Shown here: positions 50,308-59,294 of the stretch, piece by piece | How the letters are laid out: each line of letters starts with the position of its first letter | Position numbering within the stretch: the first letter of the stretch is position 1 | Made by a program: the position numbers and the translations under genes | DNA from: Fimenecus sp051881355 | GTDB taxonomy: Bacteria > Bacillota > Clostridia > Oscillospirales > Acutalibacteraceae | NCBI GenBank assembly: GCA_051881355.1 | Contig: JBJEPS010000020.1 | Coordinates: forward strand, 1 to 64,000 | Direction of reading: 5' to 3' | DNA length: 64,000 nt | The notes under the pieces: generated by a model | Database searches by the model: none | The model's input: the letters and a program-made list of their open reading frames with translations, nothing else | What the model was told of the DNA's origin: nothing

Positions 50308-52482
50308 ATGTTTTTTAAGGACTACAAGGTTTTTGAAACCGAGCTTGCCGGCAGACCGTTACAGGTAGAAGTCGGTAAAATGGCGCAGCTTGCGGGCGGC
50401 TCCTGTCTTGTCCGCTACGGCGAAACCGAAGTGCTTTGCACTGCGACGATGGCTGCCAAACCGCGTGAGGGCGTGGATTTCTTCCCGCTTTCCGTGGACT
50501 TTGAGGAAAAACTCTATTCCGTCGGCAGAATTCCGGGTTCTTTCCAACGCCGCGAGGGCAGAGCGAGCGAAAAGGCTACGCTTGCCGCGCGCGTGATTGA
50601 TCGCCCCATTCGCCCGCTGTTCCCCAAGGATATGCGCAACGATGTCGGTGTAGTGGCAACGGTAATGTCGGTTGACCCCGACTGCTCGCCCGAAATCACC
50701 GCAATGATTGGTGTTTCGGTTGCCATCAGCATTTCCGAAATCCCGTGGGACGGTCCGATAAGCGGCGTTTCCGTCGGTTTGGTGGACGGCGAATATGTCA
50801 TCAATCCCACTGCCGAACAGCGTGAAAAATCGCAGATGGCAGTGACCGTGGCTTCGACCGACACTTTGGTCGCCATGATTGAAGCGGGTGCAAATGAAAT
50901 TCCGAACGATGTAATGTTTGACGGCATTATGTTCGGGCACGAAACGAACCAAAAAATCGTGGAATTCATCAAAGGGATTCGCGACGAAGTCGGCAAAGAG
51001 AAGGTTTCCTTCCCGTCGAATGACCCGTCACCCGAGCTGTATGAAGCCATTAAAGAATTCGCGATTGAGGATGTGCGCGCTGCGCTGGATACCGACGACA
51101 AACGTATTCGCGACGAGCGTTTGAAGCCCATTTATGACGCAGTACACGAGAAATTTGATGAAGCGTACCCCGAAGAGGCGTCCAAAATCGAGGATTGCCT
51201 TTACAAATTGCAGAAATATATTGTTCGTCGTTGGTTGCTCGATGACGGCAAGCGCGTGGACGGCAGAGGCATTGACGAAATTCGTCCGTTGAACGCCGAA
51301 ATCGACTTGCTCTCGCGCGTGCATGGTTCGGGTATGTTCACCCGCGGGCAGACACAGTGCCTGTCCGTAACCACTTTGGGACCGATGAGCAACGCGCAAA
51401 TGCTTGACGGCATTGATGAGCAGACCGAAAAACGCTATATGCATCACTACAACTTCCCGTCCTACTCCGTCGGCGAAACCAAACCGTCGAGAGGTCCGGG
51501 CAGACGCGAAATCGGGCACGGTGCATTGGCAGAGCGCGCGCTGTTGCCGGTTATTCCGTCGGTGGACGAGTTCCCCTACTGCATTCGTGTGGTCTCCGAG
51601 GTGCTTTCCTCCAACGGCTCGACTTCGCAAGGCTCCATTTGCGGCTCTACGCTGTCCTTAATGGCGGCAGGCGTACCGATTAAAGCACCGGTTGCCGGTA
51701 TTTCCTGCGGTCTTGTGACCGAGGGCGACCGTTTTATGACCATGGTTGATATCCAAGGCTTGGAAGACTTCTTCGGCGATATGGACTTCAAAGTGGCAGG
51801 TACCAAAAAGGGTATCACCGCCATTCAAATGGACTTGAAAGTACACGGGCTTACCCCCGCGATTATCCGTGAGGCGCTGGACAAGACCTATGCCGCGCGT
51901 TGCTACATCTTGGACGAAATTATGCTGCCCGTCATTTCCGAGCCGCGCAAAGAACTGTCCAAATGGGCGCCCAAAATGCTTACGACCCGTATTGACCCCG
52001 ACAAAATCGGCGATGTCATCGGCAAGCAGGGCAAGGTTATTCAGAAAATCTGCGCAGAGTGCGACTGCAAAATCGACGTCAACGAGGACGGTCAGGTATT
52101 TGTTTCCGCTTTGGATTTGGACAATGCGCAGAAAGCCGTATTCATTGTGGATACCATTGCAAACGGCCCCGAGGTCGGCGCAATTTACAAGGGCATTGTG
52201 ACCCGCTTGATGAGCTTCGGTGTGTTTGTGGAAATCGTTCCGGGCGTGGAGGGTATGGTACACATCAGCCACCTTGACGTGAAACGCACCGAAAAGGTTG
52301 AAGATGTTGTCAATGTCGGCGATGAAATCATCGTAAAAGTATTGCCGAAAGATGAGCAAGGCAGATTGAACCTCTCCCGCCGTGAGGCGCTGATTGAGGT
52401 AGAGGGCTTAACCCCCGAAAACGAAGTTTCGGAACGCCGCCCTGCCCCGCGCCGTGACTTCCGCCGCAACCGTCGCGACTAA
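50308..52482 (+). CDS. pnp: Polyribonucleotide nucleotidyltransferase (PNPase)
   Basis: 724 residues; 3'-5' phosphorolytic exoribonuclease of mRNA decay. Two RNase PH domains are visible (RREGRASEKATLAARVIDRP near the first; GSTSQGSICGSTLSLMAAGV in the second), then a KH domain (DVIGKQGKVIQKI) and an S1 domain (FGVFVEIVPGVEGMVHISHL). It ends in a short Arg-rich tail (RRPAPRRDFRRNRRD). Full length. A separate 186-nt gap with the hairpin above separates it from rpsO. Confidence 0.97.
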   Translation: MFFKDYKVFETELAGRPLQVEVGKMAQLAGGSCLVRYGETEVLCTATMAAKPREGVDFFPLSVDFEEKLYSVGRIPGSFQRREGRASEKATLAARVIDRPIRPLFPKDMRNDVGVVATVMSVDPDCSPEITAMIGVSVAISISEIPWDGPISGVSVGLVDGEYVINPTAEQREKSQMAVTVASTDTLVAMIEAGANEIPNDVMFDGIMFGHETNQKIVEFIKGIRDEVGKEKVSFPSNDPSPELYEAIKEFAIEDVRAALDTDDKRIRDERLKPIYDAVHEKFDEAYPEEASKIEDCLYKLQKYIVRRWLLDDGKRVDGRGIDEIRPLNAEIDLLSRVHGSGMFTRGQTQCLSVTTLGPMSNAQMLDGIDEQTEKRYMHHYNFPSYSVGETKPSRGPGRREIGHGALAERALLPVIPSVDEFPYCIRVVSEVLSSNGSTSQGSICGSTLSLMAAGVPIKAPVAGISCGLVTEGDRFMTMVDIQGLEDFFGDMDFKVAGTKKGITAIQMDLKVHGLTPAIIREALDKTYAARCYILDEIMLPVISEPRKELSKWAPKMLTTRIDPDKIGDVIGKQGKVIQKICAECDCKIDVNEDGQVFVSALDLDNAQKAVFIVDTIANGPEVGAIYKGIVTRLMSFGVFVEIVPGVEGMVHISHLDVKRTEKVEDVVNVGDEIIVKVLPKDEQGRLNLSRREALIEVEGLTPENEVSERRPAPRRDFRRNRRD

Positions 52483-52516
52483 ATTGAACAAAAAATAAAA
52501 ACGGCAAAAATAAATG

Positions 52517-52548
52517 ACCCGTATGCAAATTTCTGCATACGGGTTTTG
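52517..52548 (+). terminator. Terminator of pnp
   Basis: ACCCGTATGCA (52517-52527) pairs perfectly with TGCATACGGGT (52534-52544), followed by TTT. Confidence 0.85.
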
Positions 52549-52614
52549 TGTTGCTTGAGGTGAGGGGAGACGAAACCGATACGGTATATGCTTTTGGCTG
52601 TGCGGAGCATGCGG

Positions 52615-53358
52615 TTAAATCACTGCGCCGCCGTTGACCGAGAGTACATGTCCTGTGATGTATGCGGCTTTTTCACTTGCAAGAAAACACACTGCGTCCG
52701 CGATTTCTTCGGGGCGTCCAAGCCGCCCGACGGGCGTTTCCTCTGCGACGCTTGCACAAATATCCGCCCCCAGTGCACGCATCATATCGGTATTCACCGC
52801 GCCCGGCGACACCGCGTTAACGGTAATGCCCGATGGGGCAAGCTCTTTGGCAAGTGCCTTGGTCATACCGATCAGTCCTGCCTTTGCCGCAGAATAATGC
52901 ACCTCACATGAGCCGCCGATTTCGCCCCACATCGAGGCAATGTTGACAATCCGTCCGTATTTTTCATGCAACATACAAGGCAGTACCGCGCGCGTCATAT
53001 AAAACGCACCGTTTAAGTGCACGGCGAGCATTCTTGCCCAGTCACTGTCCGAAATGTCGGTGAACAGCTTTTGTTCGGAAATCCCTGCATTGTTGACAAG
53101 CACAGAAACCGCACCCAGTTCTTTCTCGATTTGCATAACGACCGTCCTCACTGCCGCGCTGTCGGTCACATCGACTTGGTAAGCGCGTGCCTGTCCGCCG
53201 TTTTCGAATATTTTATGCACGCAAGCGTCTGCACTCGCTTTGTTGGATTGATACAGCGCCGCCACAGCAAAGCCCGCCGAGCCGAGCGCCAAAGCCGTTG
53301 CCGCGCCGATACCGCGTGAAGCGCCTGTGACTACGGCAACTTTTCGGTTATTTTCCAT
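52615..53358 (-). CDS. Short-chain dehydrogenase/reductase (FabG-like)
   Basis: 247 residues, classical SDR: cofactor motif TGASRGIG at 11-18, NNAG near 89-92, and the catalytic Ser142, Tyr155, Lys159 (YSAAK). It resembles 3-oxoacyl-ACP reductase (NADPH), but stand-alone members reduce many carbonyl substrates, so fatty-acid synthesis is not assured; no other fab gene is near. The start at 53358 has GGGAGG upstream. Convergent with pnp and divergent from GH16. Confidence 0.85.
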   Translation of the reverse strand: MENNRKVAVVTGASRGIGAATALALGSAGFAVAALYQSNKASADACVHKIFENGGQARAYQVDVTDSAAVRTVVMQIEKELGAVSVLVNNAGISEQKLFTDISDSDWARMLAVHLNGAFYMTRAVLPCMLHEKYGRIVNIASMWGEIGGSCEVHYSAAKAGLIGMTKALAKELAPSGITVNAVSPGAVNTDMMRALGADICASVAEETPVGRLGRPEEIADAVCFLASEKAAYITGHVLSVNGGAVI

Positions 53359-53427
53359 ACAAATGCCTCCCGCATGAAATTCTATATGGATTGTATCATA
53401 TTTCTTTCGCATTTGCACGCTTTTCTC

Positions 53428-53456
53428 TTGCGAGCAAAGCAAAAATTCGATACAAT
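53428..53456 (+). promoter_or_regulatory. Promoter of the GH16 gene
   Basis: TTGCGA (53428-53433) and TACAAT (53451-53456) with a 17-nt spacer, followed by CGGAGGG before the ATG. Confidence 0.6.
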
Positions 53457-53488
53457 ATTTTTAAACAATATATATCGGAGGGATTACA

Positions 53489-54409
53489 ATGTTAAAACGC
53501 CTGCCGAACGATACGCCGCTTCGGCTTGCTGAGAACGAGTGGGAACTGACTTTTTCAGACGATTTTGCATTTTTCGACCGCACCAAATGGAAGTGCAATA
53601 CGATGATAAACCCTGAAAATCCCGCGCGCAACGGGATTCGCAACAATGCGTTTTATACCGATGACGAGGACATTGTGTTTACAAAAGACGGGCATTTATA
53701 TATCCGTACCAAATGGAAACAGGGCAGTCTCGGCGAGGGGTGGTATACCGCCATGCTCGAAACTTCCCATGTGCACCCCGAATACGCCGCGACAGACTAT
53801 CGGGGCTTTTCGCAGACGGGCGGCTATTTTGAAGTGCGCTGTAAAGTGCCCAAAGCCGTCGGCATTTGGACGGCGTTTTGGCTGATGCCCGACAACGAGG
53901 ACGCTTTTTCCTCACGCGATATACAGTGGAGCGGCGAGGACGGGTTGGAGGTGGACGTGATGGAGTCACCGCACGCCTATCACCTTTTGCCGCGCGCGCA
54001 AAATCAAAACATCCATGTTCTGCACGCGGACGGCTATGACGAACGGCTGAAAACGCTTCGGTCGCCTGCCTTTTATGTGCCGCAGATGTATACCGAATTT
54101 CACACCTACGGCTTTTTGTGGGAAACGGACAAATACGCATTTTTCGTGGACGGGCATAAGACCTGGGAAACCAAGCATATTTACAAAGGACGGGATATGG
54201 GCATCTGCCGCGTGCCTGAATATCTGCTTTTGTCCGCCGAGGTGGCGGGCTGTATGGAAAACGGCAAACAGTATCCGGGGCTTACGCGCAACCAACAGAC
54301 GGGCAAGCTCGAAAAATTTTGGTGCGGCAACCCCGATAAAAACGACAAGTCACAAAATTACGATTTTGTGGTGGACTTTGTGCGTTGCTACCGCCGCCGT
54401 CCGAAATAA
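53489..54409 (+). CDS. GH16-family glycoside hydrolase (laminarinase-like), cytoplasmic
   Basis: 306 residues. The GH16 catalytic motif ExDxxE is LEVDVMES, i.e. Glu154 (nucleophile), Asp156 and Glu159 (acid/base). GYFEVRCKVPKAVGIWTAFW is the preceding conserved strand with aromatic subsite residues. Family members hydrolyse beta-1,3/1,4-glucans or galactans, and the specificity cannot be read here. Unlike most GH16 enzymes it has no signal peptide, so it would act on imported oligosaccharides. Own promoter upstream. Confidence 0.85.
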   Translation: MLKRLPNDTPLRLAENEWELTFSDDFAFFDRTKWKCNTMINPENPARNGIRNNAFYTDDEDIVFTKDGHLYIRTKWKQGSLGEGWYTAMLETSHVHPEYAATDYRGFSQTGGYFEVRCKVPKAVGIWTAFWLMPDNEDAFSSRDIQWSGEDGLEVDVMESPHAYHLLPRAQNQNIHVLHADGYDERLKTLRSPAFYVPQMYTEFHTYGFLWETDKYAFFVDGHKTWETKHIYKGRDMGICRVPEYLLLSAEVAGCMENGKQYPGLTRNQQTGKLEKFWCGNPDKNDKSQNYDFVVDFVRCYRRRPK

Positions 54410-54463
54410 GGGGAAAAATTGTTTTGATTACAGCACAATATCTATTTTTACCCGTTGATTGCC

Positions 54464-54492
54464 TTGCTTTTTTGTACGAAATAAGGTATGAT
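54464..54492 (+). promoter_or_regulatory. Promoter of the PI-PLC to alpha-mannosidase operon
   Basis: TTGCTT (54464-54469) and TATGAT (54487-54492) with a 17-nt spacer. The -10 box overlaps an in-frame ATG at 54488, which therefore cannot be the translation start. Confidence 0.65.
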
Positions 54493-54511
54493 ATGCTTTG
54501 AGGTGATTGCA

Positions 54512-55408
54512 GTGGAAAATAAGACGGTGTTGTCTGCGCTTTCGGGCGGACTGTATCTTTCCGAAATCAATCTTGCGGGCACGCATGACAGCGCAACGGC
54601 ATACTGTGCCTTCCCGAAGCTGGCAAAGTGCCAGGAATTGACCTTCCGCGAGCAGCTGGCGCTCGGCGTGCGGCTGTTGGATATTCGCCTTTTTCGGCGC
54701 GGCAATCGTTTTTATTTAGTCCACGGGATGGCAGACTGTTATACGGACGAAACCAAACGGGAAAAACTGCAATTCGACGAAGTTTTGGCGGTTTGCAAAG
54801 AATTCTTGCGTAAAAATCCACGCGAGACGCTGGTTTTGAGTATCAAACAGGACCGCGGACATTTTGAAACCACCTTTTTTGAACGCTTTTATCATACATA
54901 TATAGAGCCTGACGAAAATCTTTGGTACCTTGAAAACCGTGTGCCGCATCTTGCGGAATGTTGCGGCAAGCTCGTACTGATGCGCCGCTGTAAACGTGCA
55001 TCGGATTTTCGTATGGCAGACAATTGCGGGCTGGATTTCTCCGTGTGGGAGAACCAGGACTCCAAAACCGAAACGGCACCCTGCGAGGTCGCGCTGTCGA
55101 GCGCCTGCACCGCTACGGTACAGGACCGTTACCGTCTGCCGCCCGAAATGAAATGGGATAAGAGCGCAAAACCGTTTTTGGAAGCCTGCCGCCCGACAAA
55201 CAAGCAGATCTGTATTCACTTTTTGAGCACCTGCGGCGGTGCGGGCTGTCCTGCGGAGAACGCGCCGCTTGTAAACGCAGCATTTTCGGAATATCCGCTT
55301 TCCAAAACGCATGCGCAGGGGTGGTTTTTCCTCGATTTTCCGACCGAGGCGCTGTGCCGAAAAATTATGCTTTCCAATTTGGAAATATACAAAGGGGAAT
55401 GTGTATGA
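54512..55408 (+). CDS. PI-PLC X-domain phosphodiesterase, cytoplasmic
   Basis: 298 residues. The X-box fold of phosphatidylinositol-specific phospholipase C is clear. The two catalytic histidines are His25 (NLAGTHDSATAY) and His71 (YLVHG); Asp26, Asp57 and Arg59 (LLDIRL) and Lys112 (LSIKQD) match the bacterial enzyme's active site. It should cleave an inositol-type phosphodiester by cyclisation. GTG 54512 is chosen because GAGGTGA is correctly placed and the earlier ATG lies in the promoter. No signal peptide, unusual for a bacterial PI-PLC. Its stop overlaps the next start by 4 nt. Confidence 0.82.
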   Translation: MENKTVLSALSGGLYLSEINLAGTHDSATAYCAFPKLAKCQELTFREQLALGVRLLDIRLFRRGNRFYLVHGMADCYTDETKREKLQFDEVLAVCKEFLRKNPRETLVLSIKQDRGHFETTFFERFYHTYIEPDENLWYLENRVPHLAECCGKLVLMRRCKRASDFRMADNCGLDFSVWENQDSKTETAPCEVALSSACTATVQDRYRLPPEMKWDKSAKPFLEACRPTNKQICIHFLSTCGGAGCPAENAPLVNAAFSEYPLSKTHAQGWFFLDFPTEALCRKIMLSNLEIYKGECV

Positions 55409-56370
55409 AAACCTTTGGGATTATCTTGCTGTGTGTGTTCGTCGTATTGATGATTTTACTATTGCTTTTATGCGGCTTTATTTTTAACGGGATTATCTGG
55501 CGCAAAACCATTCCCATACCGAAATGGATTGAAAAAATGATTGCGGGCGGCGGGATGTCGCCTGACCGTTATCAAGGAGATTTCGAAAAAGCCGCACAAG
55601 CCTTTGATGCTTTGCCGCAGGAAAAAATCACCCTGCATGCGCCCGACGGGGCTGTGCTCCAAGGACGGGTGCTTACCCCCGAAACGCCGAACGGCAGAAC
55701 GATGTTGCTTTGTCACGGCGCAAGAAACTGCGGTAGAGGGGAATTTTGCTTTATGGTGCCGTGGCTGCTTCAGCAGGGATACGCGCTTGTTTTGCCCGAC
55801 CACCGCGGCTGCGGCGAAAGTGACGGCAAATATATGGGCTACGGCACGCACGAGTCAAAGGATACCTTCTTGTGGGTAAATTATGCAAAATCGCGTTTTC
55901 CCGACAATTCTATCTTCCTGCTCGGCGTTTCTTTGGGCGGGGCAACGGTGCTGATGATGAGCAATCATGCCGACGATGACAAAATCAAAGGCATTATTGC
56001 CGACTGCCCGTACACCTCGGCGTGGGACGAATTTTCCTATCAACTGCGCACCTCATTCCATGCGCCGAATTTCCCGATTATGCAGATTTGTGATTTGTAC
56101 TGCCGCCTGTTTTGCGGCTATCGTTTCAAAGATGCCTCACCCGTGGAGGCGGTCAAAAATGCCAAAAAGCCGATTTTGTTTATTCACGGCGCGTGCGACG
56201 ATTTCGTACCGACCTTTATGCAGGATATTCTGTATGACGCGTGTACTTCCGAAAAGGAAAAGCTGACCGTGCCCGACGCGGTGCATGCGAGAAGTTATTA
56301 CACACACACCGATCTGTATCAAAACGCCATTACCGCGTTTATGGATAAATACGACGGAGCGACCGAATGA
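55405..56370 (+). CDS. Membrane-anchored alpha/beta hydrolase
   Basis: 321 residues. An N-terminal hydrophobic helix (5-30) is followed by an alpha/beta-hydrolase domain with the nucleophile Ser177 in GVSLGG, the oxyanion region LLCHGARNCG and HRGCGESDG. FIHGACDDFVP supplies the acid (Asp), and a C-terminal His is probable in PDAVHARS. An esterase or lipase role is the family expectation. It overlaps the PI-PLC gene and the following small gene by 4 nt each, showing tight coupling. Confidence 0.8.
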   Translation: MKTFGIILLCVFVVLMILLLLLCGFIFNGIIWRKTIPIPKWIEKMIAGGGMSPDRYQGDFEKAAQAFDALPQEKITLHAPDGAVLQGRVLTPETPNGRTMLLCHGARNCGRGEFCFMVPWLLQQGYALVLPDHRGCGESDGKYMGYGTHESKDTFLWVNYAKSRFPDNSIFLLGVSLGGATVLMMSNHADDDKIKGIIADCPYTSAWDEFSYQLRTSFHAPNFPIMQICDLYCRLFCGYRFKDASPVEAVKNAKKPILFIHGACDDFVPTFMQDILYDACTSEKEKLTVPDAVHARSYYTHTDLYQNAITAFMDKYDGATE

Positions 56371-56831
56371 AAACCGTGTTGGAAACTGCTGTGCGGGTTA
56401 CGCCTGCGCAGGAAAAAACGAATATATTTTTGCCGTTTTCTTTGGAGAAAGAAGTTGAACAGTTAAAAATTGTCTATTCCTATGCGCCGAAGCTGTCGGA
56501 CGGCGAAGCGGCGAAAGAAGCGGCGGAGAAATGCTTACAGCGCGACGCCGGCAAATACCGTGCGCAGTACCCTGCGGCGGAGGCGTTTTTGCCGCTGAAA
56601 AACTTGATTACACTGTCTTTGGATTCTCCGAAAGGCTACCGCGGTGCGGCACACCGCCAAGCGGATAGCCAAGTGCATATTTTAACGGAACAGACAGCCT
56701 CTCCCGGCTTTTTACCCGGAAAACTGCCTGCAGGGGATTGGCGGCTGGTCTTAAATGTGCACGCGCTTGTCACACCGTTTTGCGACTGCTGCATAAAAAT
56801 TGAAGTGGAGGAGGCGGTCGGAAATGGGTAA
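56367..56831 (+). CDS. Small protein of unknown function, coupled to the PHP phosphoesterase
   Basis: 154 residues without signal peptide or membrane segment. It looks like a beta-sandwich (LETAVRVTPAQEKTNIFLPF; WRLVLNVHALVTPFCDCCIK) with an inserted helical part (DGEAAKEAAEKCLQRDAGKY). I recognise no family. It overlaps the hydrolase by 4 nt and the PHP gene by 8 nt. CehA/McbA-type PHP proteins often have an N-terminal beta domain, so this may be that domain as a separate polypeptide. Confidence 0.7.
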   Translation: MKTVLETAVRVTPAQEKTNIFLPFSLEKEVEQLKIVYSYAPKLSDGEAAKEAAEKCLQRDAGKYRAQYPAAEAFLPLKNLITLSLDSPKGYRGAAHRQADSQVHILTEQTASPGFLPGKLPAGDWRLVLNVHALVTPFCDCCIKIEVEEAVGNG

Positions 56832-57801
56832 CGTGCAACAGTGGTTTGCTTGCGAACTGCACTGCCATACCGTCCACAGTGACGGCGATTTTACCGTGGA
56901 AACGCTTTTACAAACGGCGCGTGAACGGGCTTTAGACGGAATTTGTCTAACCGACCACAACACCACGGCAGGTTGGGCAGAAATCCCGACGGACGGCGTG
57001 CCTGCGGTGCTTTGCGGGATTGAATGGACGACCTATTTCGGACATATGCCTGTGCTTGACTGCCGTGAATATGTGGATTGGCGCGACGCAACGCCCGAAA
57101 ATATTGACGATAAACTTTTTTCCGTCCACGAGCACGGCGGTTTGTGCGGGATAGCGCACCCCTATCAAATCGGTACACCGATTTGCACAGGCGGTTTTTG
57201 GGAATTTCAAGTCAAAGATTATAGCTTGATAGACTACATAGAGGTTTGGGCGGAGGGCGCACCGTATTACAACACCGCGAACAGTCGTGCGCAAAAAAAG
57301 TGGCAGTCTCTTTTGGATCAGGGCTATCATATTGCCCCCACAATGGGACGCGATTGGCACCGCCCGACCAAAAATATTTACCCCACGGCGTGCACGTATC
57401 TGCTGTGTTCCGAAGGAAAACTGACCCCCGAAAAGATGAAAACCGCGCTCAAAAACGGCAGAACAAGCGTCTGTGTCGGTCCGTTATTTTATTTTGAAAC
57501 AGCAGACGGCGCGACGATGGGCGATACCGTAAAAGCGGGGCAAACCGAACTGCGGTTTTATTTAGACGATACGCGATATTGCGCGGCAAAGTCCGAAAAT
57601 CAATTTGTCCCACGCGAAATTCGTGTGTTTTCAAACGGCGGTGAAACGATTTTATACTTGCCGCTGTCGGCGGGAGAAAAGACCTGTACGGCGACCTTGT
57701 ATTTAAAAAGCAAGCATTGGTACCGCGCCGAGCTTTGGGGCAATACAGACGGAAAACCCAATACACAGCTCGCCTTGACGGCGGCAATCTATACAGAATA
57801 G
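56824..57801 (+). CDS. PHP-domain phosphoesterase (CehA/McbA-like)
   Basis: 325 residues. Metal-binding motifs of the polymerase-and-histidinol-phosphatase superfamily are in order: ELHCHTVHSDG (His13, His15), LTDHNTTAGW, IEWT, AHPY and GRDWH. Such enzymes hydrolyse phosphate mono- or diesters or carbamate-type bonds. A C-terminal ~110-residue domain is beta-rich. ATG 56824 lies just behind GGAGGAGG; a longer version from 56800 would start inside that ribosome site region. Cytoplasmic. The transporter gene follows by 15 nt. Confidence 0.82.
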   Translation: MGNVQQWFACELHCHTVHSDGDFTVETLLQTARERALDGICLTDHNTTAGWAEIPTDGVPAVLCGIEWTTYFGHMPVLDCREYVDWRDATPENIDDKLFSVHEHGGLCGIAHPYQIGTPICTGGFWEFQVKDYSLIDYIEVWAEGAPYYNTANSRAQKKWQSLLDQGYHIAPTMGRDWHRPTKNIYPTACTYLLCSEGKLTPEKMKTALKNGRTSVCVGPLFYFETADGATMGDTVKAGQTELRFYLDDTRYCAAKSENQFVPREIRVFSNGGETILYLPLSAGEKTCTATLYLKSKHWYRAELWGNTDGKPNTQLALTAAIYTE

Positions 57802-57816
57802 GAAAAGGTGAAGCGT

Positions 57817-59292
57817 ATGGAAACTACGGAAAAGACAACAAAAGCAGTGCGCGAACGCCGCTATGTTAGCGTGCGCGAAACGGTACTGTACGGCGTGGCA
57901 AACGGCGGGCAGTGTATCGGCTATAATATGGTGCGCTCACAGCTGACCTTCTTTTTGGTCACGGTGTTTGGTGTGCCCGCACCGGCTGTGGCAACCATGA
58001 TTTTTGTCATGGGACTTTGGGATGCCTTCAATGACCCGCTTATGGGCACGATAGTGGACCGCACGCGCACGCGGTACGGCAAACTGCGCCCGTATCTTCT
58101 GTTTGTGCCGATTCCCTTAGGCATAGCGACGATTGTGTTTTTCGGCGGCGCGGAATTTTTGTCCGGTGTGCAGTCCGATGCCGTGAAAATTGTGTATATG
58201 TGCATTACCTATTTCGTATGGGAATTTTTCTATACGATAGGCGATATTCCGTTTTGGGGGCTTTCGGCGGCGGTTTCGCCCAATCCCGAGGACCGCTCGC
58301 GCGTCATTACCTCGGCACGCTTTATTTCCAGCATCATCGGCGGCATTCCGGGCATTTTGGTGTCCATTTGCATCGACCTGTACCGCCGCGGTATGGTGCC
58401 GTGGGATTTACGGCAGGTATTTTTGGTGCTCGGTATTCTTGCGGGCACGGTCGGTATGGGCTTGTTTTCACTCGCGGGGATTTTCTCCCGTGAGCGCGTG
58501 GTACAAAGCAACGACGAGCCGAAGCTTTTAGATTGCTTCCGTTATCTGTTTAAAAATAAACCGCTTTTGCTGTTGGTGCTCGCATCGGTCATCGGCACCG
58601 TAGGCGGCATCGGGGACACCTTTGTGCAATATTTTTATGCGCTGTCGCTCGGTACGGCGAGTCTGTCGATTATTGCAGGCATACCGGGCACGATTATGGG
58701 CTTTTTCACCTATGCGTTTTTGCCGAAGCTCGAAAAACGGTGGAGCTCTAAGCAGATTGTCATTCGGATAACGGTTTTAAAGGCGATTGTAACCACTTGT
58801 ATATTCTTTTTGGGCTTCCGCCATTATACCGAGCCGATTATTATTGTACCGCTGTTGGCATTGCAAGGCGTATTTACCAGCGCTATCGGCAGTGTCAGTG
58901 CGGTTGTCCCCACCAAAATGGTCGGCGATACCGTCGATTATATGGAATGGAAAACCGGCGAACGTGGTGAGGGCATGAGTTTCTCGCTTTTAACCTTTAT
59001 CAGCAAACTGACCGGCTCGTTAAGCACGGCGGCGGCGACGGCGATCATTCCGATCATCGGGCTGCAGCAAGTCGGCGCGGAAATGGTGCTTGCAGAAGGC
59101 GGTGCGGTCAACACACGGTTTTGGCTGTGGGGCTTGGTGACAATGATTCCTGCCGTTCTGAATTTACTGTCGCTGATTCCGTACATTTTCTATGATTTGG
59201 AGGGTAAAAAACTCGATACCATTCACGAAGAAATGCGCGCGCATCGGCTTGCAATGTTGAATACGGAGCGCACGGCTGCCGGGGAGGAATAA
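57817..59292 (+). CDS. GPH-family sugar:cation symporter (MelB-like)
   Basis: 491 residues with about 12 hydrophobic segments. The GPH signature GLWDAFNDPLMGTIVDRTRT and KLRPYLLFVPIPLG in the first half are diagnostic of the glycoside-pentoside-hexuronide family, which imports oligosaccharides or glycosides with Na+ or H+. It is the only importer in this operon, so it probably brings in the substrate for the neighbouring enzymes. ATG 57817 is preferred over GTG 57808 because AAAAGG fits its spacing. Confidence 0.88.
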   Translation: METTEKTTKAVRERRYVSVRETVLYGVANGGQCIGYNMVRSQLTFFLVTVFGVPAPAVATMIFVMGLWDAFNDPLMGTIVDRTRTRYGKLRPYLLFVPIPLGIATIVFFGGAEFLSGVQSDAVKIVYMCITYFVWEFFYTIGDIPFWGLSAAVSPNPEDRSRVITSARFISSIIGGIPGILVSICIDLYRRGMVPWDLRQVFLVLGILAGTVGMGLFSLAGIFSRERVVQSNDEPKLLDCFRYLFKNKPLLLLVLASVIGTVGGIGDTFVQYFYALSLGTASLSIIAGIPGTIMGFFTYAFLPKLEKRWSSKQIVIRITVLKAIVTTCIFFLGFRHYTEPIIIVPLLALQGVFTSAIGSVSAVVPTKMVGDTVDYMEWKTGERGEGMSFSLLTFISKLTGSLSTAAATAIIPIIGLQQVGAEMVLAEGGAVNTRFWLWGLVTMIPAVLNLLSLIPYIFYDLEGKKLDTIHEEMRAHRLAMLNTERTAAGEE

Positions 59293-59294
59293 CC

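Noticed and set aside
54488..54511. ATG start for the PI-PLC-like gene
   Set aside because: It falls inside the -10 box; GTG 54512 has the correctly spaced GAGGTGA.
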